Shown here: piece by piece, positions 44,498 through 56,974 of the stretch
How positions within the stretch are numbered: the stretch's first letter is position 1
How the letters are laid out: each line of letters opens with the position of its first letter
DNA from: Gemella sp. GL1
GTDB taxonomy: Bacteria; Bacillota; Bacilli; Staphylococcales; Gemellaceae
Length of the DNA stretch: 64,000 nt
Reading direction: 5' to 3'
Assembly (NCBI RefSeq): GCF_013415365.1
Contig: NZ_JACBYB010000012.1
Coordinates: 1 to 64,000 of the forward strand
Made by a program: the position numbers and the translations under genes
Notes under the pieces: generated by a model
Databases searched by the model: none
Seen by the model: only the letters and a program-made list of their open reading frames with translations
Told to the model about the DNA's origin: nothing

Positions 44498-44526
44498 TTT
44501 GACATTTTTTGATATTTATTTTAATA
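44498..44526 (+). promoter_or_regulatory. groESL promoter with CtsR-like box
   Basis: -35 TTGACA (44499-44504) and -10-like TAATAT are 17 bp apart. The direct heptads TTTGACA-TTT-TTTGATA (44498-44514) closely resemble the reverse complement of the CtsR operator and overlap the -35. No CIRCE element (TTAGCACTC-N9-GAGTGCTAA) is present before groES. Confidence 0.5.
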
Positions 44527-44556
44527 TATAGTATATAATATTTAAGGAGAAAAAGA

Positions 44557-46450
<1,894 letters not shown>

Positions 46451-46554
46451 TAATTTAGAACTATATCCTTAGGCTATATTTCCTTTATGATAATTTATTT
46501 TTTCTTGAGAAAAGAGAGAAAATAACATCTATTTAAGCAAATGAACTTATAAAA

Positions 46555-46584
46555 AAATCAGAGTTTAATTACTCTGATTTTTTT
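46555..46584. terminator. Bidirectional terminator between groEL and the GntR gene
   Basis: AAATCAGAGT-TTAATT-ACTCTGATTT has A residues on one side and T residues on the other. It serves both convergent genes. Confidence 0.9.
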
Positions 46585-47290
46585 ATCTCTTAGCTATTGT
46601 GACAAAGGTAAATTTATCAGGTCTATAGCAAATAGTTCCATATTGGAAAAGTTTTCCTGATGACAGGTAACTAAAGCTAGTGACGACAACGACCATGTTA
46701 TATTCTCCTAAGTCCATATTTTCTTTTTCTTCTTCTGTGGCATATCTAAAGGAAATTTCTCTTCTAGAGTGGGTAATCTTAAGTTTTAATTCAGTTTCTA
46801 AATATTTGTAGATAGATTCTTCAACTATTTCTTTATTTAGATACGGAACAATTCTTCTATCAAAATATGAGGTTTCATATTCCATTTTTTCCCCGTCTAT
46901 TTCTCTACTTCTGCAGATTTTATAAAAATCTACAGTAGCATCTACTTTAAAAATATTCATTAATTCTAGTTGGCCTTGAATAGTATCGAAAGAAATTTGT
47001 TTAGTTTTTATGTTATAGAAATTATTTTTGTTTAATTCACTAGATGTTTTTATCTCAGTTAGATAATTATTTTTAATTCTTCCGTGTTCAAGAACTATGG
47101 AATTTTTGCCTTGATTTTTTTGAATATATCCATCCAATTCTAATTTAGATAAGGCACGTCTTATTGTATCTTTAGAAAATCCAAATTTTTTCATCAATTC
47201 ATTTTCTGTAGGTAATTCTTGATTACTTTTAAGAACGCCAGTATCAATTTTATTTTTAATATTTATATACACTTGTTTATACTTACTCAT
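46583..47290 (-). CDS. GntR/HutC-family regulator of the maltodextrin cluster
   Basis: This 235-aa repressor has an N-terminal winged helix (LPTENELMKKFGFSKDTIRRALSKLELDGYI, positions about 26-56) and a UTRA ligand-binding domain (about 80-235). TreR-like regulators of this class respond to sugar phosphates. The gene is divergent from malQ with a 176-bp gap that holds a 12-bp palindrome at the malQ promoter, the likely operator. The ligand is probably a maltose-derived phosphate, which is inference from neighbours. Confidence 0.8.
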   Translation of the reverse strand: MSKYKQVYINIKNKIDTGVLKSNQELPTENELMKKFGFSKDTIRRALSKLELDGYIQKNQGKNSIVLEHGRIKNNYLTEIKTSSELNKNNFYNIKTKQISFDTIQGQLELMNIFKVDATVDFYKICRSREIDGEKMEYETSYFDRRIVPYLNKEIVEESIYKYLETELKLKITHSRREISFRYATEEEKENMDLGEYNMVVVVTSFSYLSSGKLFQYGTICYRPDKFTFVTIAKR

Positions 47291-47389
47291 ATAGTAGCTC
47301 CTTTGCTATTATAGAATTGTAACATAAATTTTATATTATTTTCAAGGGCGATAATTCAAAAATGATCTTTTATGCAAATAAATTTAAAG

Positions 47390-47434
47390 TTTTACGTAAA
47401 AGTTATTGACTAGAATATATTTTTTTGTTAAAAT
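47390..47434 (+). promoter_or_regulatory. malQ operon promoter and candidate operator
   Basis: -35 TTGACT (47406-47411) and -10 TAAAAT (47429-47434) are 17 bp apart. The perfect palindrome TTTTACGTAAAA (47390-47401) lies just upstream of the -35 and is the best candidate site for the divergent GntR regulator. Confidence 0.6.
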
Positions 47435-47466
47435 AGACTTATAGTTATTAAGAAAGGGGTTACTAA

Positions 47467-48963
47467 ATGCAAGGGAGAAATAGTGGAGTATTAATGCATA
47501 TAACTTCATTACCAAGTGAATTTGGAATAGGAACATTTGGAAAAGATGCTTATAAGTTTGTAGATTTTTTGAAAAAAACAGATCAAACCTATTGGCAAAT
47601 ACTGCCATTAACTACAACTAGTTATGGGGATTCACCTTATCAATCATTTTCAGCTATTGCTGGAAATACTAATTTAATAGATTTTGAGTTATTAAATGAA
47701 TGTTCATTATTAGATGAGTCAGATTATTTAGATGTGAAATTTGAGGAAAATGAAGAATATATCGATTATGAATTATTATTTCATACAAGACGACCAATTT
47801 TAGAAAAAGCTGTAAAGAATTTTAAAGTAAGTGGAAAATTTGAGAAAGAATATGAGGAATTTAAAAAAGATAATGTATCTTGGTTAGATAATTATTCTCA
47901 ATTTATGGCTTATAAAGAACATTTTGATAATAAAGCCTTACAAGAATGGGATGATATTTCATTAATTAAGAGGGATATTTCAACTCTACAAAAATATGAA
48001 AGTAAATTAGCCGAAGAAATTGAATATCATAGAGTAACACAATTTTTCTTCTTTAAACAATGGAATGATTTGAAAAGATATGCTAATAAAAATGGAATAC
48101 AGATAATAGGAGATATGCCAATTTATGTATCTGCAGATAGTGTAGAAGTTTGGACAATGCCACATTTATTTAAATTAGATGAAAATAAATCACCACTATA
48201 TGTAGCGGGAGTTCCTGCTGATGAATTTTCTGATGAAGGTCAGTATTGGGGAAATCCAATTTATGATTGGTTTAAACATAGAGAAGGTAATTATGACTGG
48301 TGGGTATATAGAATAAAAGAAAGTTTTAAAATGTATGATGTTTTGAGGATAGATCATTTTAAAGGTTTTTCAGATTTTTGGCAAGTTGATGCTAAAGAAG
48401 ATACAGCCAAAAATGGTACTTGGCAGGAAGGGCCTGGATATGAATTATTTTGGGTTATTAAGGAAAGGTTAGGAGACTTGCCAATAATTGCTGAAAACTT
48501 AGGATATATAGATGATAAAGCTAATAAATTATTAGCAGATACAGCTTTTCCAGGTATGAAAATTTTAGAATTTGGTTTTTTAGATGAATCAGGAACAAGT
48601 TTAGATTTACCACATAATTATACAGCCAATTCAGTTGCTTACACAGGAACCCACGATAATGATGTCGTGAATAGTTGGTACGATTCTTTAACAGAAAATC
48701 AAAAAAAATTTGCTGATAAGTATATGAAGAGAGAAAAAGAAGAGCCTATTACAAGAGCTATGTTAAGAACTTTATATGCATCGGTTTCTAATACTACGAT
48801 TGCCTGCATGCAGGATTTACTCGATTTAGGTTCAAGTAGTAGAATGAATACTCCTAATACAGTTGGAGAGAACTGGAAATGGAGAATGAAGTGGGAAGAT
48901 TTAACGGAAGAAAGAGAGAGTTATTTCAAAGAATTAACTAATTTATATCAAAGAGGTAAATAA
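47467..48963 (+). CDS. malQ: 4-alpha-glucanotransferase (amylomaltase)
   Basis: MalQ transfers glucan units between maltodextrins and releases glucose. GH77 features are the opening [37 protein letters not shown], the nucleophile region [10 protein letters not shown], the acid/base IIAENLG and the stabiliser THDNDVV. The length is 498 residues. AAGGGG precedes the ATG. It heads an operon with glgP, an EEP-fold gene and a PTS transporter. Confidence 0.95.
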   Translation: MQGRNSGVLMHITSLPSEFGIGTFGKDAYKFVDFLKKTDQTYWQILPLTTTSYGDSPYQSFSAIAGNTNLIDFELLNECSLLDESDYLDVKFEENEEYIDYELLFHTRRPILEKAVKNFKVSGKFEKEYEEFKKDNVSWLDNYSQFMAYKEHFDNKALQEWDDISLIKRDISTLQKYESKLAEEIEYHRVTQFFFFKQWNDLKRYANKNGIQIIGDMPIYVSADSVEVWTMPHLFKLDENKSPLYVAGVPADEFSDEGQYWGNPIYDWFKHREGNYDWWVYRIKESFKMYDVLRIDHFKGFSDFWQVDAKEDTAKNGTWQEGPGYELFWVIKERLGDLPIIAENLGYIDDKANKLLADTAFPGMKILEFGFLDESGTSLDLPHNYTANSVAYTGTHDNDVVNSWYDSLTENQKKFADKYMKREKEEPITRAMLRTLYASVSNTTIACMQDLLDLGSSSRMNTPNTVGENWKWRMKWEDLTEERESYFKELTNLYQRGK

Positions 48964-48964
48964 A

Positions 48965-51226
48965 ATGAATTTTACAAAATTTGTGGAAACAAAATTAAAT
49001 AAAAAATTATCGTCTTTAAGTAATGAAGAAATATATTTAGAGTTACTAAATTATGTTAAGGAATTAGGAGCAAATAAAACAAAAAATACTGCTAAAAGAA
49101 AGGTTTACTACATTTCAGCAGAATTTTTAATCGGTAAATTATTATCTAATAATTTAATTAATTTAGGGATCTATAAAGATGTAAAAAAAGAATTAGAAGC
49201 AGCAGGGAAATCAATTAGTAAGATTGAAGATATAGAACCAGAACCATCATTAGGAAATGGTGGTCTAGGAAGATTAGCAGCATGCTTTGTAGATTCTATG
49301 TCATCTTTAGGAATAAATGGGGAAGGTGTTGGATTAAACTATCACTGCGGTTTATTTAAACAAGTTTTCAGAAATAACGAACAAGAAGCGGAACCTAATT
49401 TTTGGATTGAAAATAATTCTTGGTTAATTCCAACGGATATAAGTTATGAAGTTCCTTTCAAAGATTTCGTTTTGAAGTCTAAGTTAGATAGACTGGATGT
49501 TTTAGGATATGAAAAAGATACTAAAAATTATTTGAATTTATTCGATATTGAAGCTGTAGATTACAAGTTGATTAAAGAAGGTATTTCTTTTGATAAAAAA
49601 GATATAAAGTCAAACTTAACTCTATTCTTATATCCAGATGATTCAGATAAAAATGGAGAATTGCTACGTATTTATCAACAATACTTTATGGTATCTAATG
49701 CAGCTCAATTAATTTTAGATGAAGCAATTGAACGTGGTTCAAATATTAAAGATTTGGCCGAGTATGCATATGTTCAAATAAATGATACGCACCCATCTTT
49801 AGTTATCCCAGAATTGATAAGATTATTAATTGAAAAACATAATTTAGAATTTACTGAAGCAGTAGAAATAGTAATGGGGATGACGGGATATACGAATCAC
49901 ACAATTTTAGCAGAAGCTCTAGAGAAATGGCCATTATCATTCTTAGAGGAAGTAGTGCCACACTTAGTAGGAATAATTAAAAAATTAGATGAATTGGTTG
50001 GAAAGTACTTTGATAATTCAGCTTTACAAATAATTGATGAAAGTGGTCGTGTTCACATGGCTCATATGGATATTCATTTTGCTAATTCAGTAAATGGGGT
50101 TGCAGCACTACACACAGATATTCTTAAAAAGTCTGAACTTAAAGATTTTTATGAAATATATCCAAACAAATTTAATAATAAAACGAATGGTATAACATTC
50201 AGAAGATGGTTGGAATTTGCCAACCAAGATTTAGCAGACTACATTAAAGAATTAATTGGTAAAGAATATTTAACAGATGCTACTCAATTAGAAAAATTAT
50301 TAGAATTTGTTGATAATAAAGAAGTTGGTAAAAAATTAGAAGAAATTAAATTTAAAAATAAAGTAGCTCTTAAGAAATATCTGAAAGATAATAAGGGAAT
50401 AGAACTTGATGAAAATTCTATAATTGACACTCAAATTAAAAGATTCCATGAGTATAAAAGACAACAAATGAATGCATTATATGTAATTCATAAATATTTA
50501 GAGATTAAAGCTGGTAAATTACCTAAGAGAAAAATTACAGTAATCTTCGGTGGAAAGGCAGCTCCAGCTTATACAATAGCACAAGATGTTATTCATTTAA
50601 TACTATGTTTATCAGAATTAATTAATAATGATCCAGAAGTAAGTAAGCATTTAAATGTATTTTTAGTTGAAAATTACAATGTGACGGTAGCTGAGAAACT
50701 TATTCCAGCAACAGATATTTCAGAGCAAATTTCTCTTGCCTCAAAAGAAGCATCAGGTACAGGTAATATGAAATTTATGTTAAATGGTGCATTGACATTA
50801 GGAACTATGGATGGTGCTAATGTAGAGATAGCAGAGTTAGCAGGTCTTGAAAATATTTATACTTTTGGTAAAGATTCAGATTATATCATTGATTTATATG
50901 AAAGACACGCTTATAAATCATCTGAATACTATAATAATGATGAATTGATAAAAAGAGCAGTAGATTTTATTTTGAGTGATGAAGTTAAAAAAGTAGGAAA
51001 TGAAGAGAGATTAACTAGACTTCATAATGAATTAGTAAATAAAGATTGGTTTATGACTCTTATTGATTTAAAAGAATATATTGAAATAAAAGAAAAAGTA
51101 TTTGAAGATTATGAAGATAGGGATTCGTGGAATAAAAAAGTTATAAGAAATATAGCTAAGGCAGGTTTCTTCTCATCAGATAGAACTATAGAGCAATATA
51201 ATAAGGATATTTGGAAAAGTAAATAG
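48965..51226 (+). CDS. glgP: Glycogen/maltodextrin phosphorylase
   Basis: The enzyme releases glucose-1-phosphate from maltodextrins. N-terminal [13 protein letters not shown], the substrate loop [17 protein letters not shown], and the pyridoxal-phosphate site [20 protein letters not shown] with the lysine are intact. The length of 753 residues is close to the bacterial MalP/GlgP size. It starts one base behind malQ; together the two degrade maltodextrins. Confidence 0.95.
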   Translation: MNFTKFVETKLNKKLSSLSNEEIYLELLNYVKELGANKTKNTAKRKVYYISAEFLIGKLLSNNLINLGIYKDVKKELEAAGKSISKIEDIEPEPSLGNGGLGRLAACFVDSMSSLGINGEGVGLNYHCGLFKQVFRNNEQEAEPNFWIENNSWLIPTDISYEVPFKDFVLKSKLDRLDVLGYEKDTKNYLNLFDIEAVDYKLIKEGISFDKKDIKSNLTLFLYPDDSDKNGELLRIYQQYFMVSNAAQLILDEAIERGSNIKDLAEYAYVQINDTHPSLVIPELIRLLIEKHNLEFTEAVEIVMGMTGYTNHTILAEALEKWPLSFLEEVVPHLVGIIKKLDELVGKYFDNSALQIIDESGRVHMAHMDIHFANSVNGVAALHTDILKKSELKDFYEIYPNKFNNKTNGITFRRWLEFANQDLADYIKELIGKEYLTDATQLEKLLEFVDNKEVGKKLEEIKFKNKVALKKYLKDNKGIELDENSIIDTQIKRFHEYKRQQMNALYVIHKYLEIKAGKLPKRKITVIFGGKAAPAYTIAQDVIHLILCLSELINNDPEVSKHLNVFLVENYNVTVAEKLIPATDISEQISLASKEASGTGNMKFMLNGALTLGTMDGANVEIAELAGLENIYTFGKDSDYIIDLYERHAYKSSEYYNNDELIKRAVDFILSDEVKKVGNEERLTRLHNELVNKDWFMTLIDLKEYIEIKEKVFEDYEDRDSWNKKVIRNIAKAGFFSSDRTIEQYNKDIWKSK

Positions 51227-51248
51227 TTATTATAGAGAGGAGCAATTC

Positions 51249-52040
51249 ATGAAATTACTAACTGTAAATGTTCATTCTTGGCAAGAAGATAATCAAGAAA
51301 AAAAGATTGAAATTTTGGCTAAAGAAATTGCAGAGAAAGATTATGATCTGGTTGCTCTCCAAGAGGTATCTCAATTAAAGTTTAAAGAAGAGAATGTTAA
51401 TGAAATTAATGATGACAATTATCTGGTTATTCTTTTTGAAAAATTAAAAGACTTAGGCTGTAATAAATATAATTATTATTGGTCAAATTCCCATACAGGA
51501 TACGATATATATGATGAGGGAATAGCTATATTAACAAAACTTCCAGTTTTAGAAATTGACGAATTTTACTGTAGTAGATCTACTACAGTAAATTCGATTA
51601 ATTCTAGAAAAATACTACGTCTTTGTTTAGAGTGGAAAGATAAAATTATAGAGGCATATTCTTGCCATATTAATTTACCGACAGCGACAGATGAAAATCA
51701 ATTAGAAAATATTCAAACTATTTTAGATAGAAGTAAAACAAAGAATCTAAAAATATTTTTAGGAGATTTTAATACTGATGCTATATCTAGAAAAGCAGAT
51801 TATAAAGCTATATTAGACTTAGGCTTAATTGACACCTATAATCTAGCAAAAAGCAAAGATTCAGGGATAACTGTAGAGAAATCTATAGATGGTTGGAGTA
51901 ATCATTCTGAAGAAAAAAGATTGGACTATATTTTCTTAAGTAAAGAAAAAGAGGTCTTATCAAGTAGTGTTATTTTTAATGGTAAAAATAAAGACATAAT
52001 TTCAGATCATTTTGGTCTTGAAGTAGAATTAAAAATTTAA
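51249..52040 (+). CDS. Endonuclease/exonuclease/phosphatase-fold protein
   Basis: This 263-aa EEP-fold hydrolase has the metal-binding elements LLTVNVHSW (Asn), ALQEVSQ (Glu), IFLGDFNTDA (Asp, Asn) and a final SDHFGLEVE (Asp-His). It lacks a signal peptide, so it acts in the cytoplasm. Genes of this type are often found beside PTS sugar genes in Lactobacillales; the substrate is unknown and could be a sugar phosphate rather than nucleic acid. Confidence 0.85.
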   Translation: MKLLTVNVHSWQEDNQEKKIEILAKEIAEKDYDLVALQEVSQLKFKEENVNEINDDNYLVILFEKLKDLGCNKYNYYWSNSHTGYDIYDEGIAILTKLPVLEIDEFYCSRSTTVNSINSRKILRLCLEWKDKIIEAYSCHINLPTATDENQLENIQTILDRSKTKNLKIFLGDFNTDAISRKADYKAILDLGLIDTYNLAKSKDSGITVEKSIDGWSNHSEEKRLDYIFLSKEKEVLSSSVIFNGKNKDIISDHFGLEVELKI

Positions 52041-52070
52041 AAATTAAATATTAACAAGGAGGCAACTATA

Positions 52071-54239
52071 ATGAAGAAATTTTTAAATTTCGAATTTTGG
52101 CAAAAATTCGGTAAAGCACTGATGGTTGTTATTGCAGTTATGCCAGCTGCAGGATTAATGGTTAGTATTGGTAATTCTTTACCATTAATCAATGAAAATT
52201 CTGAAATATTAGCAAGATTTGCTAATGTAATTGCTCAAATAGGTTGGGGAATTATTGGTAACTTACATTTACTATTTGCATTGGCGATAGGTGGTTCGTG
52301 GGCTAAGGAAAGAGCTGGAGGAGCTTTTGCTGCGGGACTTGCATTCATTTTAATTAATTTAATTACTGGTAACTTCTTTGGTGTGACAACTAAGATGCTA
52401 GCTGATAAGGAAGCAACAGTACAAACTATTTTCGGACAAACAATACCAGTTGACGGGTATTTTGTTAACATCTTAGGGCAACCTGCACTTAATATGGGGG
52501 TATTTGTAGGGATTATTGCTGGTTTCTTAGGGGCTAATACGTTTAATAAGTATTATAATTACAGAAAATTACCAGATGCACTATCATTCTTTAATGGTAA
52601 ACGATTTGTACCATTTGTGGTTATCTTAAATTCATTAATCGTAGCACTAGTTTTATCAGTATTTTGGCCGTTAGTTCAATCGGGAATTAATGGGTTTGGT
52701 AAATGGATTGCTAGTTCTCAAGAAACAGCACCATTTATTTCACCATTTATCTTTGGTACATTAGAGCGTTTATTATTACCATTTGGATTACATCATATGT
52801 TAACAATTCCTATAAACTATACAGCTTTAGGTGGAACTTATGTTGTGGCTACAGGAGCTAAAAAAGGAATTGAAGTATTTGGACAAGATCCATTATGGTT
52901 AGCTTGGGTTACGGATTTAATTAACTTAAAAGGAAGTGGAGATTTAAGTGCTTATAATTCAATTTTAACTGATTATACACCAGCACGTTTCAAAGTTGGA
53001 CAAATGATTGGGTCAAGTGGAATTTTAATGGGATTAACTTATGCCATGTACAGAAATGTTGATGAAGATAAAAAGAAAAAATATAAAGGTATGTTTATAT
53101 CAGCTGCCCTAGCAGTATTTTTAACAGGGGTTACTGAGCCGATTGAATTTATGTTTATGTTTGCAGCTATGCCTTTATACGCTGTATATGCTGTAGTACA
53201 AGGATTAGCATTTGCTATGGCAGACCTTGTTAATTTACGTGTTCACTCATTTGGTAATATTGAATTTTTAACTCGTACACCGATGGCTGCTAAAGCAGGT
53301 TTAGTAGGAGATATTATCAACTATGTATGGGTAACGGTATTATTTGCAGTAGTAATGTACTTTATCGCAGACTTTATGATTAAAAAATTCAATCTTGCAA
53401 CAGCAGGAAGAAATGGAAACTATGATGCAGATTTAGTAGAAGAAGCGACTGCAGACCCATCTGATGTAGCAGACGCTAACTCACAAGTTGTAAAAATTGT
53501 AAATTTACTTGGAGGAAAAGAAAATATTGAAGATGTTGATGCATGTATGACACGTTTACGTGTATCTGTAAAAGATGTATCTCAAGTAGGGTCTGGTGAT
53601 GAGTGGAAAAAAGCAGGGGCTATGGGACTTATAGTTAAAGATTCTGGAGTTCAAGCAATATATGGACCCAAAGCAGATATTTTAAAATCTGATATTCAAG
53701 ATTTATTAGATTCAGGATTAGTTATTCCAAAATCAACATTTGCAGCAGCAGTAAATGCGGAAGTGGATAATAAATTTAAAGGACTAGTTGAAGAAGTAAC
53801 TACAGTAGCAGATGGAGAAGTTATAGCTTTAGAAAAAGTAAAAGATCCTGTATTTTCACAAAAAATGATGGGGGATGGATTTGCAGTTGAATTGACAAAT
53901 GGAAATATTTATTCACCGGTTTCAGGAGTAGTAACGAGTGTCTTCCCAACAAAACATGCTATAGGTTTATTAACAGATAGTGGATTAGAAGTACTAATTC
54001 ATGTCGGATTAGATACAGTTGCTCTAAATGGTGCTCCATTCTCAGTAAAAGTAGCAGATGGAGACAAGGTTAAGGCAGGAGATCTATTATTAGTTGCAGA
54101 TTTAGATGCTATTAAATCTGCAGGTAAAGAAGTAACAACAATTGTAGTATTTACAAATACAACAGAAATAAAATCTGTAAGTCTTGAAAAAACAGGACAA
54201 TATACAAAAAATTCTAAAGTTGCAAAAGTAGAATTATAG
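52071..54239 (+). CDS. PTS EIICBA transporter of the glucose/maltose family
   Basis: This 722-aa protein has the domain order IIC (about 1-440, ten or so membrane spans, with PFGLHHMLTIPINYTALGG and TGVTEPIEFMFMF), IIB (about 470-550, phospho-cysteine in DVDACMTRLRVSV) and IIA (about 585-722, histidines in FPTKHAIGLL and LIHVGLDTVALNG). It imports and phosphorylates a glucoside. Next to malQ/glgP, maltose is the best guess (MalT-like), but glucose is possible. AAGGAGG precedes the ATG. Confidence 0.88.
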   Translation: MKKFLNFEFWQKFGKALMVVIAVMPAAGLMVSIGNSLPLINENSEILARFANVIAQIGWGIIGNLHLLFALAIGGSWAKERAGGAFAAGLAFILINLITGNFFGVTTKMLADKEATVQTIFGQTIPVDGYFVNILGQPALNMGVFVGIIAGFLGANTFNKYYNYRKLPDALSFFNGKRFVPFVVILNSLIVALVLSVFWPLVQSGINGFGKWIASSQETAPFISPFIFGTLERLLLPFGLHHMLTIPINYTALGGTYVVATGAKKGIEVFGQDPLWLAWVTDLINLKGSGDLSAYNSILTDYTPARFKVGQMIGSSGILMGLTYAMYRNVDEDKKKKYKGMFISAALAVFLTGVTEPIEFMFMFAAMPLYAVYAVVQGLAFAMADLVNLRVHSFGNIEFLTRTPMAAKAGLVGDIINYVWVTVLFAVVMYFIADFMIKKFNLATAGRNGNYDADLVEEATADPSDVADANSQVVKIVNLLGGKENIEDVDACMTRLRVSVKDVSQVGSGDEWKKAGAMGLIVKDSGVQAIYGPKADILKSDIQDLLDSGLVIPKSTFAAAVNAEVDNKFKGLVEEVTTVADGEVIALEKVKDPVFSQKMMGDGFAVELTNGNIYSPVSGVVTSVFPTKHAIGLLTDSGLEVLIHVGLDTVALNGAPFSVKVADGDKVKAGDLLLVADLDAIKSAGKEVTTIVVFTNTTEIKSVSLEKTGQYTKNSKVAKVEL

Positions 54240-54245
54240 TAAATC

Positions 54246-54286
54246 AAAATTCTCATTCTAAGAAATTAGGGTGGGAATTTTAATTT
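54246..54286 (+). terminator. Probable terminator after the PTS gene
   Basis: AAAATTCTCA and TGGGAATTTT pair with one wobble around a 17-nt loop; T-rich sequence follows. Confidence 0.6.
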
Positions 54287-54345
54287 TATTTGAGTACTAG
54301 ACATACATAAGTTATAATTAATTTATAAAATAAATAGGAGATAAA

Positions 54346-55119
54346 ATGAGAGTAGTAGTATTTTGTAGATATGATGGATCTGGATATTTTGGATTTCAAA
54401 TACAACCAGATAAAATAACTGTTCAAGAAGTATTGGAAAAAGCTTTGAAGAAAATACATAAAGGTCAGGATATAAGAATATATATGAGTGGGAGAACTGA
54501 CAGTGGGGTTCATGGATATATGCAACCTATTCATTTTGACACGCCCTATAAAATTTCAGAAGAAGCTTGGTTAAAATCCTTAAATTCTAATTTACCAAAA
54601 GATGTAAGAATTTTGGCTGCTAAAATTGTAGATGATAATTTCCATGTGAGATATGATGCAGTTTCTAAAACATATGAATATAGATTGTATTTAGGAAAAT
54701 ATCTAGACCCATTTTTGGTGAATTATGTAGGACATTGTAAGTACAATTTTGACTATAAAAAAGCAGAAGAGTCTTTAAAATATTTTTTAGGAAGACACGA
54801 TTTTACATCTTTCTGTTCATCAGGATCGAGTGTGGAAGATAAGGTTAGGACCATTACGGATTTTAATATAAAAAGAGAAGGAGATATAGTAGTATTTAAT
54901 ATTAGTGGAGACGGATTTCTTTATAATATGGTTAGAATTATCATAGGAACTATTGTAGAAGTAGCAAATGGTAAATATTCTCCTCAATATATCAATGAAA
55001 TAATTTTGAAAAAAGATAGAGCTTTTGCTGGGAAAACAGCTGATGCAAGTGGATTATATTTAAAAAAAGTATATTATAAGAATGAAGAAGTAAATCAAGT
55101 AATAAATTCTTTAAAGTAA
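54346..55119 (+). CDS. truA: tRNA pseudouridine synthase A
   Basis: TruA makes pseudouridine at tRNA positions 38-40. The catalytic aspartate sits in YMSGRTDSGVHGYMQPIHF (about 46-64). DFTSFCSSGSSVEDKVRTI and VRIIIGTIVEVANGKYSPQ are conserved. The length is 257 residues. In many Firmicutes it follows the energy-coupling factor genes, which are absent here. Confidence 0.95.
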   Translation: MRVVVFCRYDGSGYFGFQIQPDKITVQEVLEKALKKIHKGQDIRIYMSGRTDSGVHGYMQPIHFDTPYKISEEAWLKSLNSNLPKDVRILAAKIVDDNFHVRYDAVSKTYEYRLYLGKYLDPFLVNYVGHCKYNFDYKKAEESLKYFLGRHDFTSFCSSGSSVEDKVRTITDFNIKREGDIVVFNISGDGFLYNMVRIIIGTIVEVANGKYSPQYINEIILKKDRAFAGKTADASGLYLKKVYYKNEEVNQVINSLK

Positions 55120-55213
55120 GCTAAAAATACTTTTTTTTTACTAAAAAAAGTGGTATAATGCTGTTAATAATTTATTTTGCACATTATTAAACATAATATG
55201 AAGGAGGATAAAT

Positions 55214-56908
55214 ATGATTTATTTTTATTCCTTTCTAGGTATAGCGATAGTAGCTGTAGTTGTCTACTTATTTATGCTTAGAAATAGAAAAAAACAAGAT
55301 CTCCTACCTCTACTAGAGATAAAGGATAATCTTGAAAGAGAAACTTTGTCAGAGGAATTAAAAGAAGTTAAGAATTTAAATCTGGCTGGTAAGGCATTGA
55401 ATAGATATGAAGACTGGGAAAGTGCATGGTATGAAATTCAAAGTATTGATCTTGATGAATTAGATAAAGATTTAGAATTAGCTGAATCATATATTGATAA
55501 ATTCAATTTCAAAAATGCAGAAGAAGTTATATTTAACTGTGATTCTAATATAAACAATATTAATGAAAAGATATTAACTATTAGGAAAGAAATTAAAGAA
55601 TTGAAAGAGATTGATCCTAAAAATAAGGAGAAATATGAAGAAATAGTTAAAGAATATAAAGAATTAAACAGAGAATTATTAGCTAAAAGACATCAATATG
55701 GAGGAGCGGCTGAAACTTTTGAAAAAGATATTAAGGGATTAGCACCTGAATTAGATGACTTTAAAGCTTTGACTGCAAGCGGTAAATATATTGAAGCGCA
55801 AGAGACTATTCGCGATATTAATTTAAAAATTCAAAACCTTAAAGAAAGAATGGTAATATTACCAGATATAATTAAGGAAATTGAAAAAACAACTCCAGCA
55901 CAAATTCAATCTTTAAGATTAAAAGTAGAAGAAATGGAAAAAAAAGGATTTAAATTAAGTCACTTGGAAATATCAACTAAGGTAGAAAATTGTGTTTGGC
56001 AATTAAATGACGCTAGAGAAAAAGTAAAAACGGGAGATATTGATCTAATAGAATCTATTTTAGATGGAATCTATGATGTAATAGAAGAAGTTTCTAACGG
56101 TCTAAAGAAAGAGATTGACTATAAAAAATATGTAGAACAAAATTATTCTGAAGTAAGTAATAGAATAAAAAATCAAGATAAATTGAATCAGGCTTTATAC
56201 GATAATATTCAAGAGATTAAAAATAGATATCAAATTTATTCAGAAGATGAGGAAATGGTTTCTAAAAATTACGATTTATTAGGAAATATCCTTGATGTAA
56301 AACATGATATTGATGTTTATATCAGTAATCAACCAAGACTTAACTATAAAGATTTAAAAGAGAAAATTGAAAAATTATCACAAGATATTGAAAAAATTGA
56401 AGAAGAACAAGCAGCATATTCTAGATATTTGACAAGTTTAAGAGAAGAGGAGGTTACTGCAAGAAATAAAATCAATTTCATTAATCAAGAAAAAGAAGTT
56501 GTTAGAAGAAAACTTTCAAATTCTCGAGTTCCAGGTTTTAGTGATAGATTTATAGTCTTATATAAAGAAGTTGCAGATTCATACAAATATGCTTTAGAAG
56601 AATTGAAAAAAGAGCCTATGAATATTGATCTTGTAAAAGAGGCGGTAACAGAGGCTGAAGAGTCCTTAAGTATTTATAAAAATGAAGTTGAAAATATCTT
56701 GACTGATATTGACTTAATTGAAAAATTAATAAGATACAGTAATAGATATAGAAGAGATAATGCCGATTTGCATAAACAGCTATCAATAGCCGAGCAATAT
56801 TATAAAGAATATAGATATAATAAAACATTAGATATTATTAGAACTTCTCTAGAAAAGGTTGAGGCTGGAGCTTATGATAGAATAAAAAAAGAAGTAAAAG
56901 GTAAGTGA
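55214..56908 (+). CDS. ezrA: Septation ring formation regulator EzrA
   Basis: EzrA is a membrane-anchored regulator of FtsZ ring assembly. One N-terminal transmembrane helix (about 2-22) is followed by a cytoplasmic, almost wholly helical body built from spectrin-like coiled-coil repeats. The length is 564 residues. AAGGAGG precedes the ATG. It supports assignment to coccoid or rod Firmicutes. Confidence 0.9.
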   Translation: MIYFYSFLGIAIVAVVVYLFMLRNRKKQDLLPLLEIKDNLERETLSEELKEVKNLNLAGKALNRYEDWESAWYEIQSIDLDELDKDLELAESYIDKFNFKNAEEVIFNCDSNINNINEKILTIRKEIKELKEIDPKNKEKYEEIVKEYKELNRELLAKRHQYGGAAETFEKDIKGLAPELDDFKALTASGKYIEAQETIRDINLKIQNLKERMVILPDIIKEIEKTTPAQIQSLRLKVEEMEKKGFKLSHLEISTKVENCVWQLNDAREKVKTGDIDLIESILDGIYDVIEEVSNGLKKEIDYKKYVEQNYSEVSNRIKNQDKLNQALYDNIQEIKNRYQIYSEDEEMVSKNYDLLGNILDVKHDIDVYISNQPRLNYKDLKEKIEKLSQDIEKIEEEQAAYSRYLTSLREEEVTARNKINFINQEKEVVRRKLSNSRVPGFSDRFIVLYKEVADSYKYALEELKKEPMNIDLVKEAVTEAEESLSIYKNEVENILTDIDLIEKLIRYSNRYRRDNADLHKQLSIAEQYYKEYRYNKTLDIIRTSLEKVEAGAYDRIKKEVKGK

Positions 56909-56935
56909 GATTAGATTTAAATAAAAGGAGATAAT

Positions 56936-56973
56936 AAAAGAAACTCGATGAAATTTCATCGAGTTTCTTTTAT
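56936..56973. terminator. Bidirectional terminator between ezrA and adcA
   Basis: The long dyad AAAAGAAACTCGATGAAA / TTTCATCGAGTTTCTTTT has A and T flanks. It ends both the plus-strand ezrA gene and the minus-strand zinc operon. Confidence 0.93.
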
Positions 56974-56974
56974 A

